64,000 nt of DNA, taken from Mycteria americana (lineage: Eukaryota > Chordata > Aves > Ciconiiformes > Ciconiidae). Position 1 is the stretch's first letter. Each line of letters opens with the position of its first letter. The notes below the pieces were generated by a model, which saw nothing but the letters and a program-made list of their open reading frames with translations, searched no databases and was not told the DNA's origin. Location of the stretch: contig NC_134365.1 of NCBI RefSeq assembly GCF_035582795.1, positions 81,139,635 to 81,203,634 of the forward strand, in the 5' to 3' direction. Below are positions 43,301-57,026 of the stretch, one piece after another. A program made the position numbers and the translations under genes.

Positions 43301-46300
43301 GAAATGCTTTTGTTTGATTTTCCCTTTAAAGCTATATAACACTGAGCTGAGTGAAAGGATACTTTCTAGTAATTGTGAGTATCCATGGATGCAGCAGTGC
43401 CAAAAATCTCACTTTTTCTTTTGAATATTTTAGAGTGGGAATCCTTTTAAAACTGGTATAAGGACTTCCTGTATTTTTGTTTAAAACCCTAAATTTTGTG
43501 CATTTGCTTGGGAAAAAAAAAGAGCATGTGAAATGACTCATAATCATCAAAGAGGGATTTCCTGGTGCCACAGTTCCTGTTTTATGGACCTTAATTTGCA
43601 GTTTGAAGGACCAAACACTCCATTTTCAGGGTTATCCCTTCGGGTTGATAACAAAGGAAACATGTTCTTGCTAACTCTCCAAAACAGATCTATTACTTAG
43701 AGAAGTATTTGAGCCACAAGAACTTCATAAAATTGCTGTCACGTCTACTTTGCTGTTGCATAAAGCCCATATGGCATAGTTACTGTTTGCATGTTTACTG
43801 TCCTGTCTAGAAATGTAGTGTCCATTGCAATTTGGAAGAGTAAAACCTAATAAGATTCACAAAGGAATGCAATAAATATTTTTTTAATGTTTAATAAAAA
43901 GAATAAATTTTTTTTTCCCAACCACTGTTTTTCAGGATTTAAAAAGTAGCTAAAGAAACAGATCATTGTACATTGCTTAACCTAGCACTAGCAGAGGGGC
44001 TTTTTTATTCAACATATATTACCTCTCTGCATTGTAACTGCAAAACAGTAGGCAAGCTTTGGCCAGCAAATTATTTCAAAAGCATTAAGCTGGTCATTTA
44101 CTCCATAAACTTCCCTCTCTGAAGAATATCTCGGGAATAGCTGCCAGACTGGAAGAGGAATGCTTCATCTAACTGAGTTTAATCAACATTAGAAGTGGGA
44201 GTAAATTGAATCAGAATGGGGGGGCTTTGTCTGGGTGTAAGATGCTAGAAGGTGACATTCATCCCTGCCTAAATTCAAATTAACTACCTTGTGCATGCAT
44301 TGTCTCAATGTAATAATCCTTTTATAGAAGAGCACAGAGTCTTTTAATCTCTCTCTGTTTTTTGCTATGCGGAGATGTCTGTGTGCATATTGAGGCCATA
44401 TAGTACTTCTGCTACCAGTCAAGGAATGCGGATACACATACTTTTGTAAGCACACAGATTCCCTGCCAGTTCTTTTCTCTGGTCTAGTGCTCATAAAAAT
44501 GCTCAGCTATTCTCCCTGTTCCTCTTACAGAGGCTTTTCTATTCTCCAGGCGGCTCTTCTGAGCAAAGCCTGAAAATCTCTTGAGGTGAAGTGTGTTCTT
44601 CCTCAGTCTCTGCATTCCAGTGCATGGGGACAGAAAACATCTACTCCTCTTTTATCAGGAGAAGAAAATGTTTTGAATGCAATAAAACTTTAGAGATCCA
44701 TACCCATATATCATACGTTACTGCCTGCTCCCTGGCTCTACCCCTCTGGTGGAGATTCCTGTTCTGCAGCATGGGCTGCTAAAGATGACATGACTAGAAG
44801 TGTGGATAGGCTGTTTCATGGATGAGTCTTTCAGTGTCCGTGTGGTCTCTGCTCAACCTATGGTAAAAGGTTCTGAACTGAACTGATGATTTAAGTCAAT
44901 ATACGTTATTGCATCTTGTATCAGCATCTGAGAGCCTCGCCTGTATTGCAGGGTGAGGTCATGGGAGCAGGAAATGTGGATGGAATCAAATAAAGGAAGG
45001 AAATGTTCTTAATTTTCAGCACATCTAAAGAATATATATTATATTCAGCTACTGCATGAGCATGAATCTAAACAAGATTTTTCTGCTGTATGCTTGAGGA
45101 AAGTAAGGGCAGCTAGACAGTCTCTTTGCCATCAACCTTCATGACTCTTCATGTTCTTTCCTGACTATTTTAACAAGGTATTCAAGCTGAGAACAAGGAT
45201 ATAATACTGCAACACCTGCTGGGATTGGGGCCAATTTGTATTTTTTGTACTGGTTGCCTGAGGAAGAATACTTTTTCAGCTTTATCCTTTTAACTGAGCT
45301 TAGTAAGTGGTGAGCCATGCAGTAACTAACTAGACCAAGAACAGGGTTCATCTGTTGCTTTTGAGTCTATCAGCTCAGATCTGGAGTAACTACTCTGACT
45401 GCAGACCTGTAGCACTGAGTCTGAGGCCTGGCCCAGGGCAAATCCATGGGACATGATTTTGATGAACATTCAGGGTTCAAAACTATACATAAGTCACAAG
45501 TTACTGCATATTGGCCGAGTCTCCTTAAGAGACGGTGCCATCTCTTGAAGCTCATTGTGGTGTTAAAGGTTCTGGGAGCATTGGCTGTTTCCTGCATCTG
45601 AAGTCAATGAATTTTTCTCATGTATTTACCGTGGGTTAAGACTGACATGTAGGCAGTCACTGTAGGTCTATTAACCTGAGTTGAGTTGCTAAGACCCAAT
45701 AGTTTATTCATGCATCTAAGCCCTAAGAGTGCATTTATTCTCTGTGGTGGGAAGGAGCCCTTACAGTAACTGCAGATTCCACTTATACGCAACATCATGC
45801 TCTGGTTCAGGGACAGATAGCAGTAAAATATGAGCCAGATTTGTGCTCACCACTACCCAGATAGTCACCGTCACCTCATCAGCATCTGCAGAGTGAGGGA
45901 ACAGGTAACTCTCTTCAACCAGGGCTATGCTGAAGCACACGTGGAGTTTGCAACCCTCAGATCTGTAGAGAGGATGACCTGTCTGAAGAGATAGGCAGGG
46001 TCACCTACAATGAGAAATTAATCGTCCAGTGGCTGTGGGGTAGGGCCATCCATAAGGCCCAGGGAGGACACTGCCTTCCTTCCACAGACCTGGGCTGTGC
46101 CAAATGAATTGTTGGGTTTTCCATGACCTTCTGACAGCCTGATTCTTCCATCTGTCTCCTCTGCTCTTGCCCATGGCCTGGTCTGGCTAATCACGGGAGA
46201 CACACGCACAGCACGGTGCTCTGGCTACTACCTCATGAGCATAATGAGTGCAACACACTGTTTACAAACAGGTACACAGTGGTTATGAGTCTCCTGTTAC

Positions 46301-49030
46301 AGATGTAACTCTTCTTCTCCAAAGGAAAGACCCACAGAGTTTTAAGCGTCTCAGAGCTTTATTCTATCCTCCTACTGCTGTGACTAGTAGGCAAAACTCT
46401 AGATTAGCACTGATCTAAAAATGATGGCAGAACCCAGATCTATGCCCAGTGTGACTGTGGGGGCATGAAAAAGTGGGAGCAAGGAGAAGAGGGACTGACC
46501 TCGTTTCCAACTCTGCTGTCAAAATAGGTTCCACCTACCAGAGTTGTCCAAGAAGAGTGTGGAGAAGCTTGAAATATACCTTTGCAGGCTGCTTGCCTTC
46601 CTTAATGTGGATTGAGTCTGTCCTTGGACATGGCTAGGCTGGACCCTTTCCTGATTCAGAGGTAAAAAAATAGATGCTCTCTCCCACACACTTACATTAT
46701 TTTTTGGCAACACCGGGCTCTGCCCACAACACAGCACGCTCTTCTGCTTGATGTGAGGAACGCAGTGCTTACCAGAGCTGGTTTGCCATGGTGGGTGTTG
46801 ACAGATAAGCTGTAGTGAATCTCACGCTTGGCTGATTTCTCTGCCCGTCTCTTGGAAATTCTCACCCTCTCCCTGCCGAGCGTCCTTTCCCCCGCAGGGA
46901 AAATGTGCCAGCAGCTTCAGTGAGGACTCCGGCAGCTTAGCTCACGCTCTCACTAGCAGTGAGCACAAGTTCTCCTCCTAGGAGAACCTTAGGGGTTTTT
47001 TTGTTGCTTCTATATGAAAAGGCTATATAGAAGTGAATTCTTGATATTAAATCTTGTAAAAGCTGCTTTCTCAGCACACAAGTTAATATGGTAACAGGAT
47101 TTTTGCACTGGGATGTGAGAATGCCTGTCATACAGCTCTTGACTCTTTTCAGTAACGTGGACCAAGTGCTCACACGACACAGGTCATCTGTGCCAGACAC
47201 AGTGACAGAGAGTGGGGTGGCACTGGTGGCTAATAATCATGCCAGGGATAGATTTGCCAGAGATCGGAAGATGCTTCCAGGAGCACTTATCTGATAGGAA
47301 TAAGAGGAGGAGACCTGAATGAGCAGTAGGAGAATGGCCCTATGGGCCTCCGTCAGAGGATATGGCCATTAGTGAGAGCATTTCATAGTCGTCCTATACT
47401 AACTTTGCTGGAGAAGCTGGGAGGGCTGAAGGCCATGCAAAGCCCATAGTTAGGCTGGAAATGCCTGACGCAGAGATGATTGTTGGAAGGGATGTCTCAG
47501 CTGAGCTAGGCTCAGGGAGGACAAAAACAGGCTAGAGGAAGCCACTGAGGCAAGATGCTGGCCTGCTGTAACCCCTGAACTGGAGATGTCTTCTTGGGCA
47601 GGGTGCTAGCTGCAACAACTGTGTTGGCTGCTTGTCAGAGGGAAAGTCTAGGGAATAATGGAAGCTGCTGGAATGGAGAAATCCCAAACACACAAGTGCT
47701 GCATCATGTTTGGGTGCCGGGAGAACTGTGTTTGTGGTGGGGAGGGGGAGCAGACTCCACTTGAGGATGTTAGGGGGTTATTCTGCATTGTCTGATTGAA
47801 ATTGCTCTCTAAATTGTTAAACACCTGAGGGAGGATGCCTGGTGGGGCTGCAAAGGAAAATGCAGATGGAGATTATATGGTGTGACCCAGATGAGGGAAT
47901 TGCACTGCACGGCTTTGCAAACAGAGGCTTCACAGGAGAGCTGCGGGGGAGTAAGAGTCTGCAAGCTCTTACTTTAAGCGAAGGAGCAGAGCTCCCCAAA
48001 CATGTCTAAGGTGTAGAAATTCCTCCCCTTACTGACTCATCTGAGACCAGGATGTTTAAAATAAACTCATAAATCAAGTTTCCAAAAATCCATATTTAGA
48101 CACCCAAATAAAGACTAGCTTTTAAGGATGCCTCTGGGTTGGCATCCAGTTTTTCTGCAAACCAAGCCACTTGTTTAAGTGATTAACAGTGGCTTTAACA
48201 ACAAATCTTCAAGAACCACATTTGAAAATCTTTGCCAGAAAGAATTGGCTATGAATCCTGCCTCATACACAGAAATGGCCTTTTGAAAACAGAAGGCAGT
48301 TTTACTTCTCCACTACTCTGTGGAGCCAACATACTGTTTGACATGCTGGAAGCCAGCTGGATAAATGAAAAATATTGCTATGCATTCTTAGAGAGTATGT
48401 GCCTGAATTAGCAAAAACAGAATAGCCTTCTTGCCTCTGCTGACTACAGATAAGCAAAGATTACTATGCCTGTGGTGTTTCCGTAAGTAGATGCATCCAG
48501 GCACCCACACAGAAAAAGGGAGACAAGGCTTTCAGAAAGGATGATTTCAAATTAATGACTGAAAAATACAAAAGCAGCTGTTTTAGTGCAATAACACGAG
48601 GAAGGAAGGAGATGTTTGAATGTGTCTAGAGAGAAAAAAACCCAGATGGGCAGATTGGTCTGCTCCATCTCAGTAAAAGTGATTTTCTGCTTTCATCGAA
48701 CTGATCATGTCAGGGGATTCTTTTAAGACAAATAAGTGGTATAATTTAAAAATAATGAATATAGCTAGACAGAATGTAGATTTGTGCAGAAAATATAGAC
48801 AGTTATTCTGCAGTAATTCTACACACATCTCTGCTTTCAGCAGAATCGGCTTAAAATTCAAGCCCTCCAGAGCTTTGGCTCCTGAGGAATGAGTCCTCCT
48901 TGCTAGAACCCAAGGATTTTAAATGCACGTAAGTAATACACAGAAGACAATTTACTGGAAAAGATCACGCTGCTTGTCTCTGCAAAGAGAACCATCGCTT
49001 TAGCCACAGCACCTATCCATCCACATACCT
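40317..49030 (-). other. GPR19: Probable GPR19 intron between 5' exon and copy C
   Basis: Single-copy, AT-rich non-coding sequence from the end of unit C to the CpG island region. If the island is the GPR19 promoter, this is its large 5' intron (minus strand). Only a CR1 fragment (42371-42511) is recognisable. Open frames are short and without domains. Confidence 0.45.
42371..42511 (-). mobile_element. CR1 LINE fragment
   Basis: Starts ATAGAATCATAGAATCATTT, then AGATCATCAAGTCCAACC and CCTCCAGGGATGG. This is the minus-strand CR1 3' end, more diverged than the copies at 19939 and 39056 and truncated after about 140 bases. Confidence 0.85.
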
Positions 49031-49033
49031 GCT
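49021..49033 (-). promoter_or_regulatory. GPR19: Candidate GPR19 exon 1 splice donor
   Basis: On the minus strand the sequence reads GAGCAG/GTATGTGG, a good donor, about 270 bases downstream (leftward) of the CpG island edge. It could end the 5' non-coding exon of GPR19. There is no transcript evidence here. Confidence 0.3.
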
Positions 49034-49289
49034 CCAAAGCATAATCCCAGAGGCGCCGGTCTCGTCCCTTCTCTGTTTGTAATCCCAAGTGAAGGCACCG
49101 CTGGGAAGGCGCCAGTCATGCTGGAACCACGGAGTGTATTCACATCTGTCGCTGCCTCTGCCCGGATATTTGTAAACCTGGCTGAGGGGGAGGGAGGGGG
49201 TATTCTACCCCTCTTCTTTGACGGCGGAAAAAATGACGTTTCGCAGGGCTGGCTGCTGCCACCAGTTTCTTTCTGTGTCATGTGGGATG

Positions 49290-49700
49290 CGGATCATGTG
49301 GCTGTCCCTCCCCAGGACCCAGCCGCCCCGGGCCCTCCTTTCCCGCCTCTCCCTCCTGACCGCGCCCTGCGGGGTGCCCGTCCCCCGCCCCGTCGGGGCT
49401 CGGCTGCGCGGGGCCCTCAGCACCACGGACAGCGGCGCGGCGCCCGCCCGCGCCCCGCAGCCCCGCAGCCCCGACGGGGCGGGCACCGGGCTGCCCCCCG
49501 CCGCGGCGGGGCTCCCCCTCCCCTCCCCTCCCCTCCCCGGCCCGCCGCCAGCCCCGGGGGCAGGGGAGGGAGGGCAGCCCCGGGGGCAGTGCCGCCCCTC
49601 GGCCTGCTGCGGGCTTTGGCTGCCGGCGCTGACGTCCTGGTTGCTATGGCGAGGTGCGGCTGCGACAGAGGATGCTTTTCTTCCACCGTGGTCGCCATGG
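49290..49700. promoter_or_regulatory. GPR19: CpG island, candidate GPR19 promoter
   Basis: The only strongly GC- and CpG-dense block in the right half of the window, with CCCCT repeats (49507-49537) and G-rich runs able to form quadruplexes (about 49554-49590). It contains a CRE-like TGACGTCC at 49630-49637 directly followed by GTTGCTATGGCGA at 49640-49652, which resembles an RFX X-box. In human the next upstream gene after GPR19 is CDKN1B, not seen here, so GPR19 (minus strand) is the best owner. A bidirectional or other transcript is possible. Long open frames in it are products of base composition. Confidence 0.6.
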
Positions 49701-50439
49701 GACCCTGCCGATTGAAAGAAACGGAGCGCATGAATAAGGAGAAGGAGGTGGAGAGAATATGTAATTAGCTTCCTCTGGGAGTTTGTGTTCTTTTTTTTTA
49801 ATTCCCATGTAGATGCTGGAACTCCTTGAGGAAAAAAGAGAAAGCGGACTGGCTGGTCCCCCCCATTAGCATTGGGCACCTTTTCTTTATGTTGTGGGGA
49901 ATGGCACTGACACCGTTTCCTTATGTTCTCTGCCATACACTCTTTGTTAAGCAAGGCAGAGTAATAACAACCCTCCCCAAATCTCAGGGAGCAGTCTCTC
50001 ACAAACGCTTGTCCCACAGAAGTACAACGGCTCCATAAATTATAGTACACTGTAAGTTTAATGAAGGAATGTATCCTTATAGTCCTGACAAACTTTCTGC
50101 CTGTGAACTAACCAAGACAATTGTTTGGTGCATGGATTTCTTCTATTTCAGGATTTCTCATTAGGTACATGGGTAAGCTGAACCATCAAAGGCTGACTCA
50201 AAGGCTGGGTATTTTCCTTTGTTCTCCCTCATTTTTCAGTGGAGACCCCCAAGTATATTTTTCTAATTTCTTACTAGATGTCTTTAGGGCAGTGGAGGGA
50301 AAGTACAGTTCCTTATTGAAAGCTACTTTCAAGGAACAACATTGAAATAAACGGTGGTTTTTTCCGGGTCATTACTACAGTATAGTTTCATTTCCTATAT
50401 TTTATATTTTTAAGCTACATTACATGCAGTGGAGCAGGT

Positions 50440-50760
50440 ATCCTGGGAATCAAGTCAGAAATATGGAATAGCTTCCATACAAAGAATGGTTCGAATAGAC
50501 TAGGACTGTTTTGCCTGGTTAGAAATGGGTAAGGTGTGGACAGATTTGATAGAGTGAATGACATGGAGAGTGTGAACAGGGACCGTCTGTTCATCTTCCA
50601 ATAGAGGAACTTGGAAGGAGGCATCAGATGAAGGAACCTGGCTCAGAACACACAGAAGGGGGGCTGAGGGGGTCCTCGAAGTGTGAGTGTAGCTCTATGG
50701 GGCTCCTTGCCAAAGGATGTTGTGGGTGCAGAATTTCATGTGAATTCGAGGGGAGATTGA
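50440..50760 (+). mobile_element. Ancient CR1-type LINE relic
   Basis: The plus strand shows the order typical of the 3' ORF of old amniote CR1 elements: GACTAGGACTGTTTTGCC, then GAATGACATGGAGAGTGTGA, CAGGGACCGTCTGTTC, and ACTTGGAAGGAGGCATCAGA. It is heavily diverged, far more than the other CR1 copies here, so it is likely pre-avian in age. Confidence 0.5.
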
Positions 50761-53700
50761 ACAGTGCTAAAGTTCAATCTTTTTGGAAAAGTGCTAAATA
50801 GATCTAAACTGTCCTAAGCCAATAAACCACATCACTTTCAGACAATCATCTGAGCTTAGAGTAGTTGGAGATTGGGAGAACTCTTGGAGAAAGTATTGTG
50901 TTGGGGTTCAGTGAAAGGTGTCTTTATAACCAAGACAATAACTTTATAAAAAGTTTGGGGGTGGGAGTGTGATTTTCTAAATACATTTGCAATATATTGC
51001 AGATGGCAATATATAGAGGTAGAGGATGGCAATGGTAATGGCAGCTTGACTGTACACCAGCTTCATTTCCAGGTATTTCACACTGCATATTTCAAACTTT
51101 GCTGATTTTTCCCAGCAAGTTTCCTTTTTTTCCTGTTTTCCTCCCTATGATTATCTGTGTCAGAGAAAAATAATCTTAATTTTCACCTTCTTTCAAGCTT
51201 GGTTTCACTGACAGTGAAGGAAGGTGAAGGAAGGTTACCTGACACCTGTCTTTATGGAGCACAGGGACACAGAAACTGCTGGACTGACTCACACAATTGT
51301 TCCTTTGGTTTAGGGGTGCAGCCTTTGGTAGTGGTAAATGCACGGTGTTTTGGAAGAAGGCATGCAAATCAGACAGTTGTTTTGGGAGTTCACTTTCTCT
51401 TTCTTGCCACAAAGACAAAAGGAGCAAGGCTTGAAATATGTAGTGATATTAGTTTCTCATGAGCTTAGCTCGCATTAACTACTCTAGTGGCTGCTGAATT
51501 AATCAAGCCTTTATAAAAATCCAGGTACATCATTTCAGTATTGATAAACTGGAAGAGAGGTGAGGATGTACACCTCCTTCAGCATTTCCAGAGAGCCTGA
51601 AACATCAGTTGTTCTTATAATTTGGAGACTTGTTTCTCTGAGAAGACCTAAGTGTTTTCTCAAGTTTGTCCTGAGTGACCCAGGTTATCCCAGATCTGAT
51701 GTCGATGGTTGCCAGAGCCACAGCTGCTGCTGATTATTTTGGAACTGCTTTCGTAGGGCAAAGAAATTTTTGCTCAGCGTCGATATGTTTTGAATTGTGA
51801 ATTTGTTTGATCAAAGCTGGAAGTAAATCTCAGATTCATTTTTTTACACCTGTCACATTCCTGCTATTAAAGAACCTTTTATTCCTGTCAATGAATCCAG
51901 CGACAAACCCGGACAGAGACATCAGGTCCCCCAACTGACACCTGACTAGGGACAAAAAGGCACGCTGTGCACTCAGTGCTAGAAAGTTTGCTTTAGTGAG
52001 TGCGGGGAGGTAGGAAAATAAACCATACAAAGAGATATGAGGTAATAAGTGCAAATCAAAATATATGGCATGTTGTGCCTTCTGTGTATTGGGACCATTA
52101 TGCCTGAGGTACTCCACGTGGTGCATAGAGTCTGTGTTTGTAGGGTCAGGCAGTGGGAAAGCAGTTGTGATTTATGCATGGGGCCAAACTCTGATCCATC
52201 CTGAGCCTTTCCATTTTGTTCAGCGGGACCAAGCTCCGGAGCTCAGTAGACAAGGGTCACTAGCCCTGGGGGGCTGAAGGCAGCTGAGGTTGCACAAGAA
52301 AAAGTCAGTCTTAAATTCCTGCCTCGGTTGATGACTCAGACGTGCAGTTTGCGGTATAACATTTAACCTCTCTGGGCCAAATTCTGCTCAGGAGCACTGG
52401 AGTAAATTCAGGGTGACTCCACTGAAGCCACGTGGCAAAGCCCAACCTGTTACCAGTTAAACACGTCTCCATGGCTGTCCTAGGGGTGAACTTGGCTCAG
52501 GGATTTGAGAACTCGGTCCCGTGCATGAATGACTCCATGTTCTCTAACAACACTGCATTTCAGCCTAGTTTTGTTTGAGGGATGAACGGGTGACTTGGTA
52601 TACCTCAGACAGGATCCCTCAGGGCTTTTAGGTCTGGTGTGAATTGTGCCCCTAAAGGGTAGCCCATCAAAGGTTGTGTTCTTTTTGTTTTGTTTGTTGT
52701 TTTCACCTTTTTAAATCCCAACAGTGGTTCAGAGAGTAGTGAGAAATGTCCTACAGCTGAGCTAAAGCCACAGCTTTGCTTAGCTGTGCCCAGGCCTCTG
52801 TAAGGCTCTTGAGCACAGAGCCACATAGAGAAAGTGAAATTCTGGGATAACAAGCTCTGGGGACATCTTATCTCTGCTTGGTGTGGGAAATAGTAAATTG
52901 CCCAGAGGAAATATGACTCACCCTTATTTGTGTTCAGAAAAGTGGGGGAATGCTTAGGTTTCTGTTTAATCAAAGCTTAATATGAACTAGTTTTCTTCGT
53001 CTGCTCCCCAAGCATTGCACACAAAGCAGCATTCGCTGGCCCTTGAAGTTAATATACTGTATTATGCATTCTAATAGCTGACATTTCATGTGACCTACAT
53101 GCACAGAGTGCAGCTGAGATGAGTCAGATTTCTGTGTCTGTGGCCGCCACATCTCCTGCATTCTTAAATTAATGCATATATTTGAAACGAGGGGAGGCCT
53201 GATGCTGAAGCATTCATTCAGAAGCAGCGGTAAGATCTGTACCTGCTTTAAAGAGGAACTAATTTCCCTGGAAACACTGATCCTGTGCCTCTTACTCAGC
53301 GACAGTTTCCAGTCATGAGGTGATGCCAAAGTCAGTTCAGCAGGATCAAGACAGAAAGGATTTCTGGCAATGCCCATCAGGGAATCCTTAAACAAGGGGA
53401 AGCGCTGTAAAGGATGCTATGGTGAGCACAGGAAGCGTGGATAATCCAGTGCGAAGGAAAATGGAGTCACAATTTATTATTTTAATCTGACACACACTCC
53501 TGAATTTGAACATGTTTCTTTTTCCCCCAAGACTGAATGGGAGATCTTTTTTGGATTGTTTGGTTACCTATCTCCTACTTAGCAGAGCAAAAAAAGAGGT
53601 TTTACTTTCCTGCTGCAGAGCAGTCTTTTTTTTCTTTGAATTAGTGAAAAAGAGGTGACAGAAAAGATCTGTTGTAGATACAGTGAGTCAAAGAACCAGA

Positions 53701-54934
53701 GCTTAGTTTGGGAGCCTTGTGTGGACCAGAGCTGGTGATGTGAGCTTGCCTTAAGCCAAACCAAATCAAACAAAACAAAACGACCCCCACCGAACCCCAA
53801 ATCTACAAATTGCTTTGATCTGCCTACCTTCAGGTAAGAAGAGTGGGCCACTGCAGGCTTTCAAGGCGCTTCTTAGAAGAATTATCCCCATCATAAGTTT
53901 AACATGCTTATCAATAGGCAGGACTGGTTTCCCACAGTGTTAACCCGGCTTTATAGCAGCATCACTCTGTTCACATTTTGAACTGGCTATATACCAACAC
54001 TGTAAAATGTAATACTCCTCCTAAGAGCAAGACTAATTTTACAAGGATATGGGGGGGTGAGGAGGAGGTGGTCTTTAGCTGCTGTGGTATATGCCCTGGC
54101 TGCTCGTCCCCTTAGTCAAATCAGTGTCCAGCCTTGAATGTGTGCTACAGATTGGCACAGCAGCACAGGGGTCTGCCCAGTTCAGTGCAGTGGGCAGGTG
54201 CCCAAGGAGGACAGGTATTTAAACGAATAATCTTACTACAGAGCTGTCTCTTACAATGCACAGAGCCGCTGTAGCCGCAAAAGTATCCTGCCACATCCTG
54301 CTAAACAGTAGCCCTTAGTCCTCAGCATCTTTCACCTAGCTAAGACTTTTGCATAAGCTTTTACCCAGTGAGACAGAAATGAACTAGGCATTCAGGAGAC
54401 CAAGCCTTATGGGCAGGCAATGAAGGTAATTACTCCCTTCGGTGCTGAAGTGTCTCCTGAAAATGGGATGGTAGCTTTGCTTCCAACATGGGCTTGCTAA
54501 GTTGACGGGAACAATGCTTAAATGTATTTCCAAAATCTGGGCCAAATTCTGATGAGCTCTATCATATGCTTGGGGACACAAGCAAAAGGAGGTTAAATAC
54601 TAGATGTTGTTAGAGCTGTGAATTGAGCCCTTATCAACCTGGTAAACATAGAAAGCATGCTTTTCGCTTGGCCTAGGCAAATAAAGAAATAGGACATTTT
54701 ACTTTTTTGAATAATTACTAACATGGACTTCTTGAGTTTTCCCAGGAAGAAAATCTAAACTGAAAAGATTCCTCATAAAAACACTCCCACAAGCATTTTT
54801 ACATGTTCGCATTTAATGTGTTGGTGATTTTCAGATATTTTTTGTAAAATCCTTGCCTTATTATAGTTAGTGGCTTGTCTCTGCGTCAGTGAAGGAGGGC
54901 CAGGGAGTTCCCTACACAGCTTGAACCCACATGA

Positions 54935-54939
54935 GGCCC
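54935..54939 (+). repeat. Target-site duplication, left copy
   Basis: GGCCC directly before the solo LTR; an identical GGCCC is at 55489-55493. Confidence 0.9.
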
Positions 54940-55488
54940 TGTCCTGGTTTCGGCTGAGATGATAGGGTGAATTTTCTTCCTAGTAGCTGGTATAGTGCTG
55001 TGTTTTGGATTTAGTATGAGAATAATGTTGATAACACACTGATGTTTTAGTTGTTGCTAAGCAGTGCTTGTATTAGTCAAGGACTTTTCAGCTTCCCATG
55101 CTCTGCCAGGTGCACAAGAGGCTGGGAGGGGGCACAGCCAGGACAGCTGACCCAAACTGGCCAAAGGGCTATTCCATACCATATGATGTCATGCTCAGTA
55201 TATAAACTGGGGGGAGTTGGCTGGGGGGCAGTGACCACTGCTCAGGAACTGGCTGGGCATCGGTCCGTGGGTGGTGAGCAATTGCATTGTGCATCACTTG
55301 TTTTGTATATTCTTTTATCACTATTATTATTATTATTATTTTCCCTTCCTTTTCTGTCCTATTAAACTGTCTTTATCTCAAACCACAAATTTTACTTTTT
55401 TTTTCCCGATTCTCTCCCCCATCCCACTGCGGGGGAGTGAGTAAACGGCTGTGTGGTGTTTAGTTTCCTGCCAGGTTAAACCACAACA
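54940..55488 (+). mobile_element. Solo LTR of an avian ERVL-type retrovirus
   Basis: A 549-base element with ends TGTCCTGGTTTCGG and CCACAACA and a perfect 5-base target duplication GGCCC. It has a TATATAAACT box at about 55199, an ATT repeat (about 55321-55340) and ATTAAA at about 55361 as possible poly(A) signal. The start motif CCTGGTTTCGGCTGAGAT is that of a very common avian ERVL LTR family (TguLTR5-like, from memory). No internal genes remain, so it formed by recombination between two LTRs. Confidence 0.92.
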
Positions 55489-55493
55489 GGCCC

Positions 55494-57026
55494 CAATGAC
55501 CTTCTCATCTTACATACTTCTTTCTCATGCTTCCTTTTTAAACATGTAGACACTTGCCTGTGCTATGATGGAGTTCGTTCAGCAAATCCGGCATATGGCT
55601 TAGGAGTTCTGTATGCTCTAATTATCCTTGTTCACAACCCTCTGGTCAAGCCTGGCTTACGATGATGGCTGCAGAATCAGGTCCATCTGTTCCCTCCAAA
55701 AGATGCAATGAAATGGCTTTAGTGAGGAAAATACACCCAAGAAGTGCTACAGGCATGCTTGCTTTCAGCCTGATGGCAATCTCATTAAAATCAATAAAAA
55801 GACTCCTACTGACTTCAGTAGGGAAATAATTTCCTACTCTGGAATTGTCTGCTTGAGTTAGGCAAAGGAAGAAAGGTCAGCCTTTATCTTAAAGTTACCT
55901 ATATAAATAACTTATTACAGGGTTAATAACTGATGATTCAATTCTTACAGAGCCCAAAAGGTCAAAGGTTTGCTTACAACAACTGATAAAACACCCTTGA
56001 CTGATGTTCTCACAGTATCCATGATAAATGCTGCTGATAAATCATGCTTATCCATCAGTCTTTTATGAACTACTTATAAACACCATATCGTTATAAATCT
56101 CGACTAGCAAAACAAGAAACTTCTGTGTCAGAAAGCTGTGCTCAAAGTTTGGAAACTCAAGTAATTTTTGATGTCTGCAGAACACTCGGTGGATTGAATA
56201 TTACTTCATTTGTGAAATATATTTCTGGGAGAATATGAGATAGGAAGCCTTGTGGCTGGAACATAATGTGTTGTTAGAAAGCCAACTTATTTTCTGGCTT
56301 AGCTTTACCATTGTGAAAAAAACAACAGAGAACTGATTTCAAACAAAAATATAACAAATGAAGGACAAGCCCTGAGAATGGACACCAGGTTTTGCCACAT
56401 TTGGCTGCTGTTTCCCCTCACCTCTGAATTTGCTCTTAAAAATGAGCACGAGGTTATTATGTATGTCTATTATAAAAATAGCCATCATCTGTCACTCACT
56501 AGGGATTTTTCTTACTTGAACAGATATGGTAATTTCTCCCCCCCCCCCCCCCCCACTGTGCAATAAACTCTGAGGTTATTTGTGAAGCACTCCCGCTCTT
56601 AGCTTGAGTCCTATCTCACTGGGAAGACCTAAATGGAGTCACCCCTTTGAAGTGTCGGCAGCGGCACTGCTGGACTCAGGCCCTTTGTCTTCCCTGGGCG
56701 AAGCAGTGGCTGCGTACCAAATCCCAGTGTCAAAGGGAGAATGGGGACGCTGCTGATGCGGGAAGCTGGGGGTGACCGCGAGGACACCGGCTCTGACTCT
56801 GTGCCAAGCTTGGGGGCGGTGAGGCTTTGGGACGCGGTGATAACCAGGATGACCCCTTCTGCTGGCGGAGCACGAGATGGATTTGGTGGGGAGGTGCTTG
56901 TGTCAGGTTGTAAATTCCTCTCTGTAGCATCAGCTCAGCGCCCAGTTCATTAATCCTTCCTGGGACAAGTTCAGGTTTTACACCTTGAGCCACTTTCTGA
57001 AGGCTGCTAGGAGCTGGGAGAGCTCA
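55494..57026. other. Non-coding sequence with a poly(C) run
   Basis: No gene seen. AT-rich at 55880-56130, with repeated ATAAAT and ATAAAC words. A run of about 17 C lies at 56538-56554. The part from 56640 to 56900 is richer in GC, without a recognised exon. Confidence 0.5.

Larger units (their letters stand above)
49701..54939. other. Non-coding sequence right of the CpG island
   Basis: No gene recognised. An old CR1-like relic lies at 50440-50760. Short pieces at 52370-52440 and 54535-54560 share the motif GGGCCAAATTCTG, as seen in ancient interspersed repeats. The rest is unassigned. Confidence 0.5.

Noticed and set aside
49205-50050. 281-codon minus-strand frame and other long frames in the CpG island
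   Set aside because: High GC content removes stop codons in all frames; translations are low-complexity with no domain.
56640-56990. GC-richer stretch as a second promoter or exon
   Set aside because: CpG density is modest and there are no convincing splice sites or frame.
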